From JAFDXJ01 sp039811225 (GTDB lineage Bacteria > Bacteroidota > Bacteroidia > Chitinophagales > Chitinophagaceae): DNA of 64,000 nt. The notes under the pieces are model-generated. The model did no database searches. It was not told the DNA's origin and saw only the letters and a program-made list of their open reading frames with translations. A program made the position numbers and the translations under genes. Shown piece after piece: positions 55,301 to 63,249 of the stretch. How positions within the stretch are numbered: position 1 is the first letter of the stretch; every line of letters begins with the position of its first letter. Where the stretch lies: NCBI GenBank assembly GCA_039811225.1, contig JBDHYG010000001.1, positions 186,001 to 250,000 on the forward strand, written 5' to 3'.

Positions 55301-55479
55301 GCATCTTGAAACCCTTTGACCCGGGAATTCGTATTCAACCCATCTTCTGCCGTGAGGTGCCGGAAAACATAATTTTCCTGTGCCTGTAAATAATTCGATT
55401 GCAAGCAAATCAAACAGATGAGCAACACCCACCCGAAATACCGGTATTTTATGCTACTAAAAGCCAAAGCCTCTATCAA
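52390..55479 (-). CDS. Reg_prop/Y_Y_Y sensor histidine kinase
   Basis: A 1029-residue sensor. A membrane helix at residues 13-31 is followed by a periplasmic two-lobe beta-propeller with reg_prop units (for example IWVSTWGDGIFEYNSH, RLWIGCQHGMLSIFD). A Y_Y_Y domain (KYFYKLSGIEKDWVAAGDRR, AYTFNVKVVNADGV) comes next, then a second membrane helix (WAFLLWFFLLSFIVQAVYSY). The HisKA_3 dimerisation helix IASDLHDDIGSTLNSISVYSE contains the phospho-His, and the ATPase domain ends with DDGVGFDTINDSLGGNGLKN. Unlike hybrid systems it has no receiver or HTH, which are supplied by the next gene. The ligand is unknown, though related Bacteroidota sensors read glycans. Confidence 0.93.
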   Translation of the reverse strand: MIEALAFSSIKYRYFGWVLLICLICLQSNYLQAQENYVFRHLTAEDGLNTNSRVKGFQDAEGYYWFATANEIQKFDGKIFTVYPFNYTYATQVKKDDWTNICTEDKEKNIWLINPEGINIFYRKNLTLKRLYLTDAPDSNINNVVSIVKDNDQNLWILTNKDIYQYDFSLRKAVLRVAVIKEAGQYIQNAQYDKKQNCCWLLIAGPGKIIRFDARTMQISSPVKPTVFDLLKSKNPISFIKLDDDENLWVADYAGDFCSYSLLSGEYKMYSFLHYRSKQQIGAPNSTITDALDDGHGSIWFGGDYHLGLMRYDKKTGKFMQVVNNTGREYGLHYNEIIYGFFCDNEQNIWVNSDLGMNIFNPEAQVFKYINLQPGSFVTQFSADISSIFQSASGRIWVSTWGDGIFEYNSHFRLLHHYVHEKNNPFSFGEPLNRAWCFAEDNSGRLWIGCQHGMLSIFDTIKKRFTNMVVPQFNGATVMHAVKTKDAIWFGLFSGLIARLNEATGNITVYKEAFANPQHVTAPVDGLCVDHAGNIWWCPGTNGIRKFDVAKNRVVDSVLNTLHISSPFFLNDSVLIGGTDTKGFLLFNTHTKKPLFFNTTNGLSTNDVLGALASGSNRIWLFANDGVKRLDLRTKNITAFGIYDGIRDYELQGPFCQLQDGRILFAAKSGLVYFNPDAIKTKPPPPDVQITEFKINNQDIAVDSIEQQKNISLNYKQNNLSIGYASLSFNGRISNKYFYKLSGIEKDWVAAGDRRSVTYANLAPGAYTFNVKVVNADGVTARNITQLKIFIHAPWYKTGWAFLLWFFLLSFIVQAVYSYRKRSREALSLMRQKIASDLHDDIGSTLNSISVYSEIAGNQMLTNPEKAKGILKKMGDASRNMIDVMNDIVWAVNPKNDQFENVLQRMQYFAAELLSGKNILLDFYVDEKIKNIKLAMERRKNIYLIFKEALNNAFKYSGADVVHVRIEQSGNTLMMQIVDDGVGFDTINDSLGGNGLKNMQQRAAEIHARLRVHSFTDKGTAIELKMDLK

Positions 55480-55774
55480 TATCGCCTTAAAGTTAACAGA
55501 GAAATAAATACATGGCCATAAGATGTAGAATTACCTATACATTTCTACCTTGATTTTTCTTTTTTTTAATGTCTTTTTAAAAACTCAAAAATAGTTCAAC
55601 CTACAGACCAGGAATGCAAAGTAAGATTGTGCTTATTCAAATTTCGACCGAAATATTTTAAAATAATAACCTGTATAAAAAGCAATTAATTTTATAAAAC
55701 AGTATTTTAACACCTCCTGCATTGTAAGCGAATCCACTATTCCAATTAATCATCGTGTAGCCCGAATAATTTAA

Positions 55775-55782
55775 TACTTTTG
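55775..55782 (+). promoter_or_regulatory. -7 element of gmk and notes on the intergenic region
   Basis: TACTTTTG is an exact TAnnTTTG, 38 bases before the gmk start. The 341-base gap between the sensor kinase and gmk otherwise shows AT-rich sequence with no ORF, hairpin or repeat that I could support. Confidence 0.5.
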
Positions 55783-55820
55783 ACCAAAGACTTTTTTACA
55801 TTGCATTTAAATCCCGACAT

Positions 55821-56399
55821 ATGGCGGAGAAAGGAAAAAAAATCATAATCATTACTGCGCCCTCCGGTGCAGGTAAATCTTCCATAACACAGTATCTATT
55901 AAAAAAATTCCCGGAACTGGTTTTCTCGATATCGGCTACGACCCGCCCACAGCGTGGAACAGAGAAAAACGGCGTGGACTATTATTTTCTCTCCCTGCCC
56001 GAGTTCCTGCAAAAAATTGAAGCAGGCCTTTTTATGGAATGGGAAATGGTATATGCCGGTAAATATTATGGCACCCTGAAATCAGAAATGGACCGCATCT
56101 GGAACCTGGGCAAAGTACCTATCCTGGATATCGATGTAAAAGGCGCCATGCACGTGCAACAAACGTATGGCAACCAGGTATTGTCCATTTTCATTGCCCC
56201 GCCTTCGCTCGAAGAACTCCGGAAAAGGCTCATTCACCGGGGAACGGAAACACTGGAAAACCTGGAAATACGCCTGGAAAAAGCGAATTATGAATTGTCT
56301 TTTAAAAATCATTTCGCCAAAGTGGTCATCAATAAAGACCTGGATAAAGCCTGTGCCCAAACAGCCAAATACATCCAGGCCTTTCTTTCAAAAAAATAA
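55821..56399 (+). CDS. gmk: Guanylate kinase
   Basis: A 192-residue enzyme that makes GDP from GMP. The P-loop is IITAPSGAGKSSITQYLL, the GMP-binding region has ISATTRPQRGTEKNGVDYYFLS, and FMEWEMVYAGKYYGTL follows as usual. Length and end fit the family. It starts 38 bases after a good -7 element and is followed by an SDR gene 14 bases away, so the two are probably one operon. Confidence 0.97.
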   Translation: MAEKGKKIIIITAPSGAGKSSITQYLLKKFPELVFSISATTRPQRGTEKNGVDYYFLSLPEFLQKIEAGLFMEWEMVYAGKYYGTLKSEMDRIWNLGKVPILDIDVKGAMHVQQTYGNQVLSIFIAPPSLEELRKRLIHRGTETLENLEIRLEKANYELSFKNHFAKVVINKDLDKACAQTAKYIQAFLSKK

Positions 56400-56413
56400 A
56401 ACAACTTTCCTTT

Positions 56414-57232
56414 ATGTCCTTCCAAGCAAAAACGTTTTTCATCACCGGCGCCAGCCGCGGTATCGGCAAAGCCATTGCCCTGAAACTGGCAGCCGGCGGC
56501 GCTAATATAGTAGTAGCGGCCAAGAGTATTACTGAAAATGAAAAACTGGGTGGTACTATTTTTTCCGCTGCCAAAGAAATAGAAGATGCCGGTGGCAAAG
56601 CCCTGGCCGTACAAGTGGATATCCGGGATGAAGCACAAATCATGGAAGCCGTTGCAGCTGCCATTCAAACATTTGGCCGTATCGACGGTGTGATCAATAA
56701 TGCTTCTGCTATTCAACTGAGCGGTACAGAACAAACAGAAGCTAAACGTTTTGACCTGATGTTTTCCATCAATGTCCGCGGAACATTTCTCGTGACCAAA
56801 CATTGTATCCCTCACCTGAAAAAAGGCCAGAACCCGCATATCCTCACACTCTCCCCGCCCATCAACCTGCACCCTAAATGGCTCGGTAGCCATGTTGCCT
56901 ATACGATGAGTAAATACAATATGACCATGATGGCGCTTGGTTGGTCAGCCGAGTTTAAAAAAGAAGGCATTGCCTCCAATGCATTGTGGCCACGCACAAC
57001 TATTGATACCGCTGCAGTAAGAAATCTATTGGGGGGAAAACAATTGGCCGATATGAGCCGCACACCGGAGATACTCGCAGATGCCGCTGCTATCATTCTT
57101 CAGAAAGATGCCACCACGGTTTCCGGCAATGCATTTATTGATGAAGAGGTATTGGCAGGGGAAGGTATAACTGACCTGGACAAATATGCTGCTGTGCCCG
57201 GTGCTACCCTATACACCGACCTTTTTCTATAA
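56414..57232 (+). CDS. SDR-family oxidoreductase (HSDL2-like)
   Basis: A 272-residue short-chain dehydrogenase. The NAD(P) loop is ITGASRGIGKAIALKLAAGG, NNASA near residue 96 is present, and the catalytic Tyr-x-x-x-Lys lies in HVAYTMSKYNMTMMALGWS. The segment LTLSPPINLHPKWLGS and the later GIASNALWPRTTIDTAAV are characteristic of HSDL2-type SDRs. The substrate is unknown. It lies just after gmk on the same strand, and its stop nearly touches that of the convergent glycosyltransferase gene. Confidence 0.9.
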   Translation: MSFQAKTFFITGASRGIGKAIALKLAAGGANIVVAAKSITENEKLGGTIFSAAKEIEDAGGKALAVQVDIRDEAQIMEAVAAAIQTFGRIDGVINNASAIQLSGTEQTEAKRFDLMFSINVRGTFLVTKHCIPHLKKGQNPHILTLSPPINLHPKWLGSHVAYTMSKYNMTMMALGWSAEFKKEGIASNALWPRTTIDTAAVRNLLGGKQLADMSRTPEILADAAAIILQKDATTVSGNAFIDEEVLAGEGITDLDKYAAVPGATLYTDLFL

Positions 57233-57235
57233 TTG

Positions 57236-58117
57236 TTAACCGGTATATATCTTATAATTTTTATAATCAAAAAAACGCCTGCCGGTTAATTTTTCCAGGC
57301 CGTTTTTAAAACGGTCTTTGAATTTTAAGCGGTTAAAAGAAGGGTCGTAATCAAATTGCCAGTTCTTATTTTCTATACGTGACTGCATGACTTTTGGATG
57401 TGTGCCACTAAACCGGGCCAGGGCATCAATAGTGGAATAATCAAATCCATCCTTTTCCGTAAAAACCCGTTCATCCGGCGGGATACCGCCATTCCAATAC
57501 ATACCAAAGTTTTCATATTTTGCCAGCATGGCTTTGGGTTCGCGTACCCATCCATAATGATAGATATACGCATCCAAAGGAACGACGGTTAATTTTTCCC
57601 CGTCATTTTTCCGAAAGCCCTGCGCATCCCTGTAGGAATAAAATTTTTTATTGTTCCGAATTACGCGGATTTCATTCCGGTACCAATGAGAAGAGGTACC
57701 AACAAAATCAAAAGAACCATAAAAATGCAGGTACTTAAACAAGAAACCATCAACCTGTTTTACATCCTTATATTTCTCCATAGCCGAGTGAATGACCGGG
57801 AGATATTTTTCATGCACGGCTTCGTCCCCCTGGATATAAAAACACCAATCCGTATCTGCCGGGATTGCCTGGAAAGCTTTATCAGTTTCTACTGCTAAAA
57901 CCCGGCCACCCGTGTTGATGGTATCATCCCAAACCGTATCTATAATTTTTATTTTGCCCGGGGCAATAGAAGCAATCAGTTCCCGGGTAGCATCTGTTGA
58001 TTGGCCTACTGCTACAATGATTTCATCACAGAGTGGTAGTATGGATAGCAACGCTTCTTTTACCGGGTATGCGTATTGGATCGCATTTTTTATAAAAGAA
58101 AATCCGGTTACTTTCAT
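57236..58117 (-). CDS. Glycosyltransferase family 2-like protein
   Basis: Start placed at 58117 (MKVTGFSFIKNAIQYAYPVK) because the frame upstream adds only a poor 16-residue extension. The product is 293 residues. The N-terminal part has VKEALLSILPLCDEIIVAVGQSTDATRELI, a GT-A nucleotide-sugar fold. WCFYIQGDEAVHEKYLPVI near residue 95 contains the acidic motif of GT2-like enzymes. There are no membrane helices. The acceptor is unknown. It is convergent with the SDR gene and follows the DoxX-like gene by 65 bases. Confidence 0.82.
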   Translation of the reverse strand: MKVTGFSFIKNAIQYAYPVKEALLSILPLCDEIIVAVGQSTDATRELIASIAPGKIKIIDTVWDDTINTGGRVLAVETDKAFQAIPADTDWCFYIQGDEAVHEKYLPVIHSAMEKYKDVKQVDGFLFKYLHFYGSFDFVGTSSHWYRNEIRVIRNNKKFYSYRDAQGFRKNDGEKLTVVPLDAYIYHYGWVREPKAMLAKYENFGMYWNGGIPPDERVFTEKDGFDYSTIDALARFSGTHPKVMQSRIENKNWQFDYDPSFNRLKFKDRFKNGLEKLTGRRFFDYKNYKIYTG

Positions 58118-58182
58118 ATTACTGAAAAAATTCGATAACACAGGTATTCCCTGTTTTTCCTGCAAAAATAAATGAGCGCCTG

Positions 58183-58554
58183 TTAATGCTTACTGCCAAT
58201 ATAAAATGCACCTGCTGATAAACCAAGATCTTTTACGATCATGGTCATGGAATACATTTTTGCACTTTCATCTACGGCCCCTAACACGCCCGGCAAATGA
58301 ATCGTCAGTACAATGATGAGCAATAACAAACCCAATAAATAACCAGCCAGTCTTACTTTCACACCAATGATAAAGGCTATAGCTGCCAGTGTGAGCGCAG
58401 CACCGGAGATATACACCCAGATAATGGGTTGTGGTAAAAAGGAAGGTACTCCACCAGCCATCATATCGGCATGCATCAAATGATTGCTTCCAAAATAACC
58501 GATTGCTAAGGCAAAAACAATCCGTGCAATGACAGAAACTGAATTATCTTTCAT
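58183..58554 (-). CDS. DoxX-like small membrane protein
   Basis: The ORF overlaps the end of lysS if the first ATG is used, so the start is set at 58554 (MKDNSVSVIARIVFALAIGY). The 123-residue product has four hydrophobic stretches, including YISGAALTLAAIAFIIGVKVRLAGYLLGLLLLIIV. This is the form of DoxX/DoxD-like membrane proteins. The segment FGSNHLMHADMMAG near the N-terminus is also usual for them. It starts 37 bases after lysS. Confidence 0.75.
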   Translation of the reverse strand: MKDNSVSVIARIVFALAIGYFGSNHLMHADMMAGGVPSFLPQPIIWVYISGAALTLAAIAFIIGVKVRLAGYLLGLLLLIIVLTIHLPGVLGAVDESAKMYSMTMIVKDLGLSAGAFYIGSKH

Positions 58555-58591
58555 AGTAATGGGGGTTTTATGGTGAAAAGATAAGGATATT

Positions 58592-60106
58592 TTATGACTC
58601 CGGCCGCATTTGTGGGAAAAATAGCACATCCTGGATGGATGGTTGATTGGTCAGTAACATGCATAAACGATCTAAACCAATACCAATTCCACTGGTAGGC
58701 GGCATGCCATATTCCAATGCCCGCAAAAAATCCTGGTCGATATACATGGCTTCCTCATCACCACGCTCCATGAGTTTAGCCTGTTCTTCAAAACGTGCCC
58801 GTTGCTCTACCGGGTCGTTTAATTCACTGTATGCATTGGCCACTTCTTTTCCATTGATCATAAGTTCAAAACGCTCTACCAGGCCGGGAATCGAACGATG
58901 CCTTTTGGTCAGCGGGCTCATTTCCACCGGGTAATCAATGATGAATGTAGGTTGTATATAATTTTTTTCTGCAAGGGCTGAAAATAATTCATCAATTAAT
59001 TTACCCCGTCCCATGGTTTTATCCGTGGGAATATGAAATTGTTGACACACGGCCAGTAATGCTGTTTCATCCATTTCGGAAATATCAATTCCGGAATATT
59101 CCCGGATGGCTTCATACATAGTAACCCGCTTAAACGGAGCTTTGAAATTGATCAATTGCTCACCCACTTTCACTTCATAACTACCATGCAATGCCATAGC
59201 CAGCGATTCCATTAACTGTTCGGTTATTTCCATCATCCAGAAATAATCTTTATAAGCCGCATACCATTCCAGGATTGTAAATTCAGGATTATGTGTGCGG
59301 TCCATGCCTTCATTACGGAAATTGCGGCTAAATTCATAGACCCAGTCAAACCCACCAACAATCAATCGTTTCAAATACAGTTCATTGGCAATTCGCAAAT
59401 AAAAGGGCATATCCAGCGCATTATGATGCGTGATAAATGGCCGTGCCGCTGCACCTCCCGGGATAGGTTGCATCACCGGTGTTTCCACTTCCAGGGCACC
59501 CCGCTCATTCAAAAAAGTACGGATATGATTGATGATAGCCGTCCGTTGCCGGAACGTTTCTTTCACCTGGGGATGAATGATTAAATCGGCATAACGCTGC
59601 CGATACCGGAATTCCGGATCAGTGACTTCATCAAAAACATTTCCTTCTTCATCGCGTTTTACAACCGGTAAAGGTTTAAGTGATTTGGACAATAACGTTA
59701 GTGATCTTGCATGGATAGAAGTTTCACCTGTCTTGGTTATAAATACTTCCCCGGTAATACCAATAAAGTCACCCAGGTCAAGCAGGTGCTTAACCACCTT
59801 ATCAAAAAAGGTTTTATCCTCCCCGGGGCAAATATCATCGCGGCGTACATACGCCTGGATAATCCCTTTGATATCCTGAATCTTTATAAAAAAAACTTTG
59901 CCTTTATCATTAATGCTCAGTATCCTGCCGGCTACACATACCTGGCTAAATTGCGCTTTCGTTTCTTCCGAAAATTGCGCTTTAATATCTGCAGAATAAT
60001 TTGTTACGGGATATAAGGCAGCCGGGTAAGGATCAATGCCCAGTTCCCGCAATGCTGTTAATTTTTCTCTGCGGATAATTTCCTGTTCGGATAAATGTTG
60101 TGCCAT
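58592..60106 (-). CDS. lysS: Lysyl-tRNA synthetase (class II)
   Basis: A 504-residue enzyme. An OB-fold anticodon-binding domain (VCVAGRILSINDKGKVFFIKIQDIKG) is followed by the class II catalytic core: motif 2 FRNEGMDRTHNPEFTILEWY near residue 270 and motif 3 SGIGIGLDRLCMLLTNQPSI near residue 475. RHRSIPGLVERFELMINGKEVANAYSELNDP is the usual mid-core block, and the length fits. It appears to be read with the DoxX-like and glycosyltransferase genes. Confidence 0.97.
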   Translation of the reverse strand: MAQHLSEQEIIRREKLTALRELGIDPYPAALYPVTNYSADIKAQFSEETKAQFSQVCVAGRILSINDKGKVFFIKIQDIKGIIQAYVRRDDICPGEDKTFFDKVVKHLLDLGDFIGITGEVFITKTGETSIHARSLTLLSKSLKPLPVVKRDEEGNVFDEVTDPEFRYRQRYADLIIHPQVKETFRQRTAIINHIRTFLNERGALEVETPVMQPIPGGAAARPFITHHNALDMPFYLRIANELYLKRLIVGGFDWVYEFSRNFRNEGMDRTHNPEFTILEWYAAYKDYFWMMEITEQLMESLAMALHGSYEVKVGEQLINFKAPFKRVTMYEAIREYSGIDISEMDETALLAVCQQFHIPTDKTMGRGKLIDELFSALAEKNYIQPTFIIDYPVEMSPLTKRHRSIPGLVERFELMINGKEVANAYSELNDPVEQRARFEEQAKLMERGDEEAMYIDQDFLRALEYGMPPTSGIGIGLDRLCMLLTNQPSIQDVLFFPQMRPES

Positions 60107-60173
60107 ATAATCTTTTTAAAACAGGTGCAAATATACGTTGAAGCACCCCTCACACAAGATTTGCTGCCGCAAA

Positions 60174-60205
60174 TAAAAAAGAGCCATTTGGAAAACAGCC
60201 CTTTC
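60174..60205 (-). terminator. Terminator of the L,D-transpeptidase-like gene
   Basis: On the minus strand GGGCUG pairs with UGGCUC (three G-U pairs) with a loop of nine bases, extended by A-U pairs, and is followed by TTTTTT (60180-60174). It lies about 30 bases past the stop codon at 60237. The opposite strand has C-A mismatches, so it acts on the minus strand only. Confidence 0.5.
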
Positions 60206-60236
60206 AATTTTTTTGATTGATCACCGGATCAACAAT

Positions 60237-61100
60237 CTATTTAGCAATCGCCAATTTTTGTGGTGGCGCTAATTTAGCCAGTTCCTGGTTTTCTTTAATG
60301 GGTTCCGGTAAAATAGGTTTTGCTATGGGCCAGTCAAAACGGGCTTTCAAAATGGCAGAATTCATGGCATACCATTTATCATTGCTATAGGAGAAAAAAC
60401 AGGAACCTCCTTTTATGGTATTAATGATTTTATTACTGATCGCTTTGGGGACTGCCGGGCATCCATAACTCCGGCCCATTTGATTTCCTTCATCGGCCCG
60501 TTCTGCATTCACATAATCACTGCCATGCATTACAATATCCCTGCTGCGGACATTATTGTTGATCCCTCTTTCCATTCCATCCAGGCGCAGGCTATATCCG
60601 GCTTTGCCAAAATAGGTATCAGCTGTAATCATGAAACCCAGTGAACTCTTATGAGAATCTTCTTTATTGGAGAAACTTTTGGCATATTCCCCACCGGAAT
60701 TTTTTCCATGGGAAACATAGGTCTGGTATAAAACTTTAGCACGGGTGATATCCAATACATACAACCGCTTCTTAGAACTGCTTTGGGAATAGTCACAAAT
60801 AGTGAGTAGCCCTTCTTTCCGGATTTTTTCCTTACTTAATAAATATTCATACCCCTTCATGGCCGCAAAAAAAACATTCTTTTTCAACCCTTTTTCCTCT
60901 AAATCCATGGCTTTGTACAATGAATCCACAATCCGCTGTACTGCAATAGACTCGTCAGAATACGATTGTAATAAAGAAGGTAATTTTTCGCCACCCGTAG
61001 GATTTTCGTTGACTGCTGTATTTTCACTGGATGCTACACCGGGTGACATCGAAGTAAAAGCCAGCAGGCATACTCCGGCAATAATAAATAATTTCTTCAT
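60237..61100 (-). CDS. L,D-transpeptidase-like (YkuD_2) secreted protein
   Basis: A 287-residue protein with a signal peptide (MKKLFIIAGVCLLAFTSMSP, cleavage near GVASSE). The active-site block is HGSDYVNAERADEGNQMGRS, then YGCPAVPKAISNKIINTIKG near residue 220, with the catalytic Cys in Ser-Tyr-Gly-Cys. This is the YkuD_2 (murein L,D-transpeptidase catalytic domain family) layout. The enzymes remodel peptidoglycan crosslinks. A C-terminal Pro-rich tail is present (IAKPILPEPIKENQELAKLA). Confidence 0.9.
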   Translation of the reverse strand: MKKLFIIAGVCLLAFTSMSPGVASSENTAVNENPTGGEKLPSLLQSYSDESIAVQRIVDSLYKAMDLEEKGLKKNVFFAAMKGYEYLLSKEKIRKEGLLTICDYSQSSSKKRLYVLDITRAKVLYQTYVSHGKNSGGEYAKSFSNKEDSHKSSLGFMITADTYFGKAGYSLRLDGMERGINNNVRSRDIVMHGSDYVNAERADEGNQMGRSYGCPAVPKAISNKIINTIKGGSCFFSYSNDKWYAMNSAILKARFDWPIAKPILPEPIKENQELAKLAPPQKLAIAK

Positions 61101-61433
61101 TTACTTTTGATTTTAGGATATTGGAAAAAGCTTTAATGAAACGTAGGATTTCATTAAATATTGTTATTCAAAGGAGGGCAAAAATAAAAAAGTTGGCCTA
61201 TGTTTCCGGCTCTTTTCATCAGAAAAATGCCCGATTTAGACATTTAATATATATTTAATGTATAAGTAACTTATGTTTAGTGATAAATGTCTCTGTTTTA
61301 ACTTAATATCCCGGCTTTTTAGAACTATTATAACAAACTAACCGCTGTTTGTTCTAAGCATTTAACGCCTGTTTAAAGGAAATTGCTCCATATTAAGTCA
61401 GACAATTTTTTTAATACATCTTCCGGAAGCGAA
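61101..61433. other. Intergenic region with an AT-rich imperfect palindrome
   Basis: This 333-base gap has no ORF that I could support. The only structure I see is ACATTTAATATATATTTAATGT (61240-61261), an inverted repeat with 20 of 22 positions matched. Its role is unknown. It could be an operator or only AT-rich sequence. Confidence 0.4.
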
Positions 61434-63128
61434 TTAATTTTTCAACCATATCCGTTTTGTCGCCGGCCTTTCACCAGAAAAATAAACCAAATACATTCCG
61501 GAAGCAGCTATTGGAATTTGAATAGTGAGGTTACCCGTAATACCCATTAGGTCTTTTTCAAATATTTTCCAGCCGCTATAATCATAAATAATCATACCAT
61601 CAAAAACATCATTCAATAAAATATGCAGATCTCCCCCGGTATAAATGGTGGGATATACAAGTACCTGCTCCTTTGGTTTAAAAAATACCGGGACAATCGC
61701 TGAATAAATGGTTGTGCCATCGGTATTATGCATTGCCAGGCGGTAATACAGGGTTCCTGTTTCTGAAGGCTGGTGTTCATAAACATACTGATTGCCAGAT
61801 TGGTTATTATGAGGCGCTACAAAAGCAATATGCGTAAAATGTATGGCATCTTCACTGAACTCAAGTTCGAATGAAGCAACATTAATTTCAGCCAGGGTTT
61901 CCCAGGTCAGCTTTACTGTTTGCTGAAATGGATTGACATTGAAAGAATTCAAGATGGCATGAGCCGTTACTTCCGCCTCCACCTGGTAAATCTGCCCATT
62001 GATAGAAGTTACATATAATTCGCCGCTTTCATCTTCCCCGATTGAAGAAATAAATGTGGGCACATCTTCTCCCTGAAAAGTTACCAGCCAGTTGTTATTC
62101 GCATCCTGCTTTAAAAGCCAGGCATGGGGAAAAATGAAATCCGCACAAAAATAATAGCCTTGTAATGCCGGGTATGCAGTTCCCCGGTAAACATACCCGC
62201 CTATGATTGATTTACCCCCTGCTGTATCATCATGCCGGAACTCAACAACCGGAAAAACATAATTCGCCATGTTGCCACAACTATCGGTATTATACACCAG
62301 GTTTCCTTCATAACAATGCCAGCCATAATTAGACCCTGCCATTTCTGTGGGTGACCGGAAATTCACTTCTTCTATGGAATCCTGGCCCACATCCGGCAAC
62401 CACATATTCCCATTATCCCTGTCGAAACTCCAGCGCCAGGGATTCCTTAATCCTAAAGCAAAGACTTCCGGTAAAAAATCAGGGTTATCAATAAACGGAT
62501 TACCGGGCGGGACAGAATAATAAGGCGGTGTTTCTATCCCGGTAACATTCAATCGTAATATTTTACCAAAATAGGATAAACCGTTTTGTGCATTATTATA
62601 TGAATCGCCCGGGCTGCCCCCATCGCCGGTAGATATATACAGATATCCATCCCGGCCAAAATGAAGATCGCCACCATTATGATTTGTGTATCCTCCCTTT
62701 TTTTCTACGGAAAACAAAATCACTTCAGAATTTACATCTGCCGAATCCGGGTCTGCAGCACTTACTTTCCATCTTGATAAAGTAATATACCCCTGTAGAT
62801 TAATGTAATAAACAAAGAAATAACCATTGCTTGTATAATCCGGGTGAAAAACCAAGCCACCCATCCCGGCTTCCCCACTATTGGAGACCAGGGATGTCAT
62901 ATTTAAAAAAGGCCTTGGGGAAACATTGCCATTTTTATAAATACCAATCGTTCCATTTTTCCCCAGGATGAAAAGACGGCCACTTCCATCATATGCAGAA
63001 ACAATGCCCAAAGGGGCATCAAAACTATCCACAATCAATTTGAAGGAAAGTTTTGGCTGGCCCGCAACCTGCTGAAAAATCAGGGAAAAAATACAGGTCG
63101 CAACTAGTAATGCAGTTTTCTTGGGCAT
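61434..63128 (-). CDS. T9SS-exported PQQ-dependent sugar dehydrogenase-like protein
   Basis: A 564-residue protein with a signal peptide (to about residue 23). Residues about 25-390 are a glucose/sorbosone dehydrogenase-type beta-propeller: PLGIVSAYDGSGRLFILGKNG, GEAGMGGLVFHPDYTSNGYF, GGDLHFGRDGYLYISTGDGGSPGD, EVFALGLRNPWRWSFD. The family oxidises sugars with PQQ or is a structural relative (HIPL/Yli type). The C-terminus (VLVYPTIYTGGDLHILLNDV onwards) is a T9SS sorting domain, so it is exported and probably fixed on the surface. Confidence 0.88.
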   Translation of the reverse strand: MPKKTALLVATCIFSLIFQQVAGQPKLSFKLIVDSFDAPLGIVSAYDGSGRLFILGKNGTIGIYKNGNVSPRPFLNMTSLVSNSGEAGMGGLVFHPDYTSNGYFFVYYINLQGYITLSRWKVSAADPDSADVNSEVILFSVEKKGGYTNHNGGDLHFGRDGYLYISTGDGGSPGDSYNNAQNGLSYFGKILRLNVTGIETPPYYSVPPGNPFIDNPDFLPEVFALGLRNPWRWSFDRDNGNMWLPDVGQDSIEEVNFRSPTEMAGSNYGWHCYEGNLVYNTDSCGNMANYVFPVVEFRHDDTAGGKSIIGGYVYRGTAYPALQGYYFCADFIFPHAWLLKQDANNNWLVTFQGEDVPTFISSIGEDESGELYVTSINGQIYQVEAEVTAHAILNSFNVNPFQQTVKLTWETLAEINVASFELEFSEDAIHFTHIAFVAPHNNQSGNQYVYEHQPSETGTLYYRLAMHNTDGTTIYSAIVPVFFKPKEQVLVYPTIYTGGDLHILLNDVFDGMIIYDYSGWKIFEKDLMGITGNLTIQIPIAASGMYLVYFSGERPATKRIWLKN

Positions 63129-63230
63129 ATAGTTTTTTTAATAAATAAATTTACAGGATTGTATTTTATGCCTGCCTGATTTAACAAAATTCCAATAGAA
63201 AAAGGTATCAGCCTGCTATCAACAATTAAT

Positions 63231-63238
63231 TATATTTG
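63231..63238 (+). promoter_or_regulatory. -7 element upstream of the glucokinase gene
   Basis: TATATTTG is an exact TAnnTTTG. The predicted start near 63243 is only a few bases before the first usable start codon (TTG at 63250). No -33 element was found. Confidence 0.4.
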
Positions 63239-63249
63239 AACAAAAAGTA

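Noticed and set aside
60217..60232. TTGATC-ACCG-GATCAA as another Crp/Fnr site or a terminator
   Set aside because: The spacing between TTGAT and ATCAA is six, not four, and on the minus strand it is followed by A, not T. It lies just past the end of the transpeptidase-like gene, not in a promoter.
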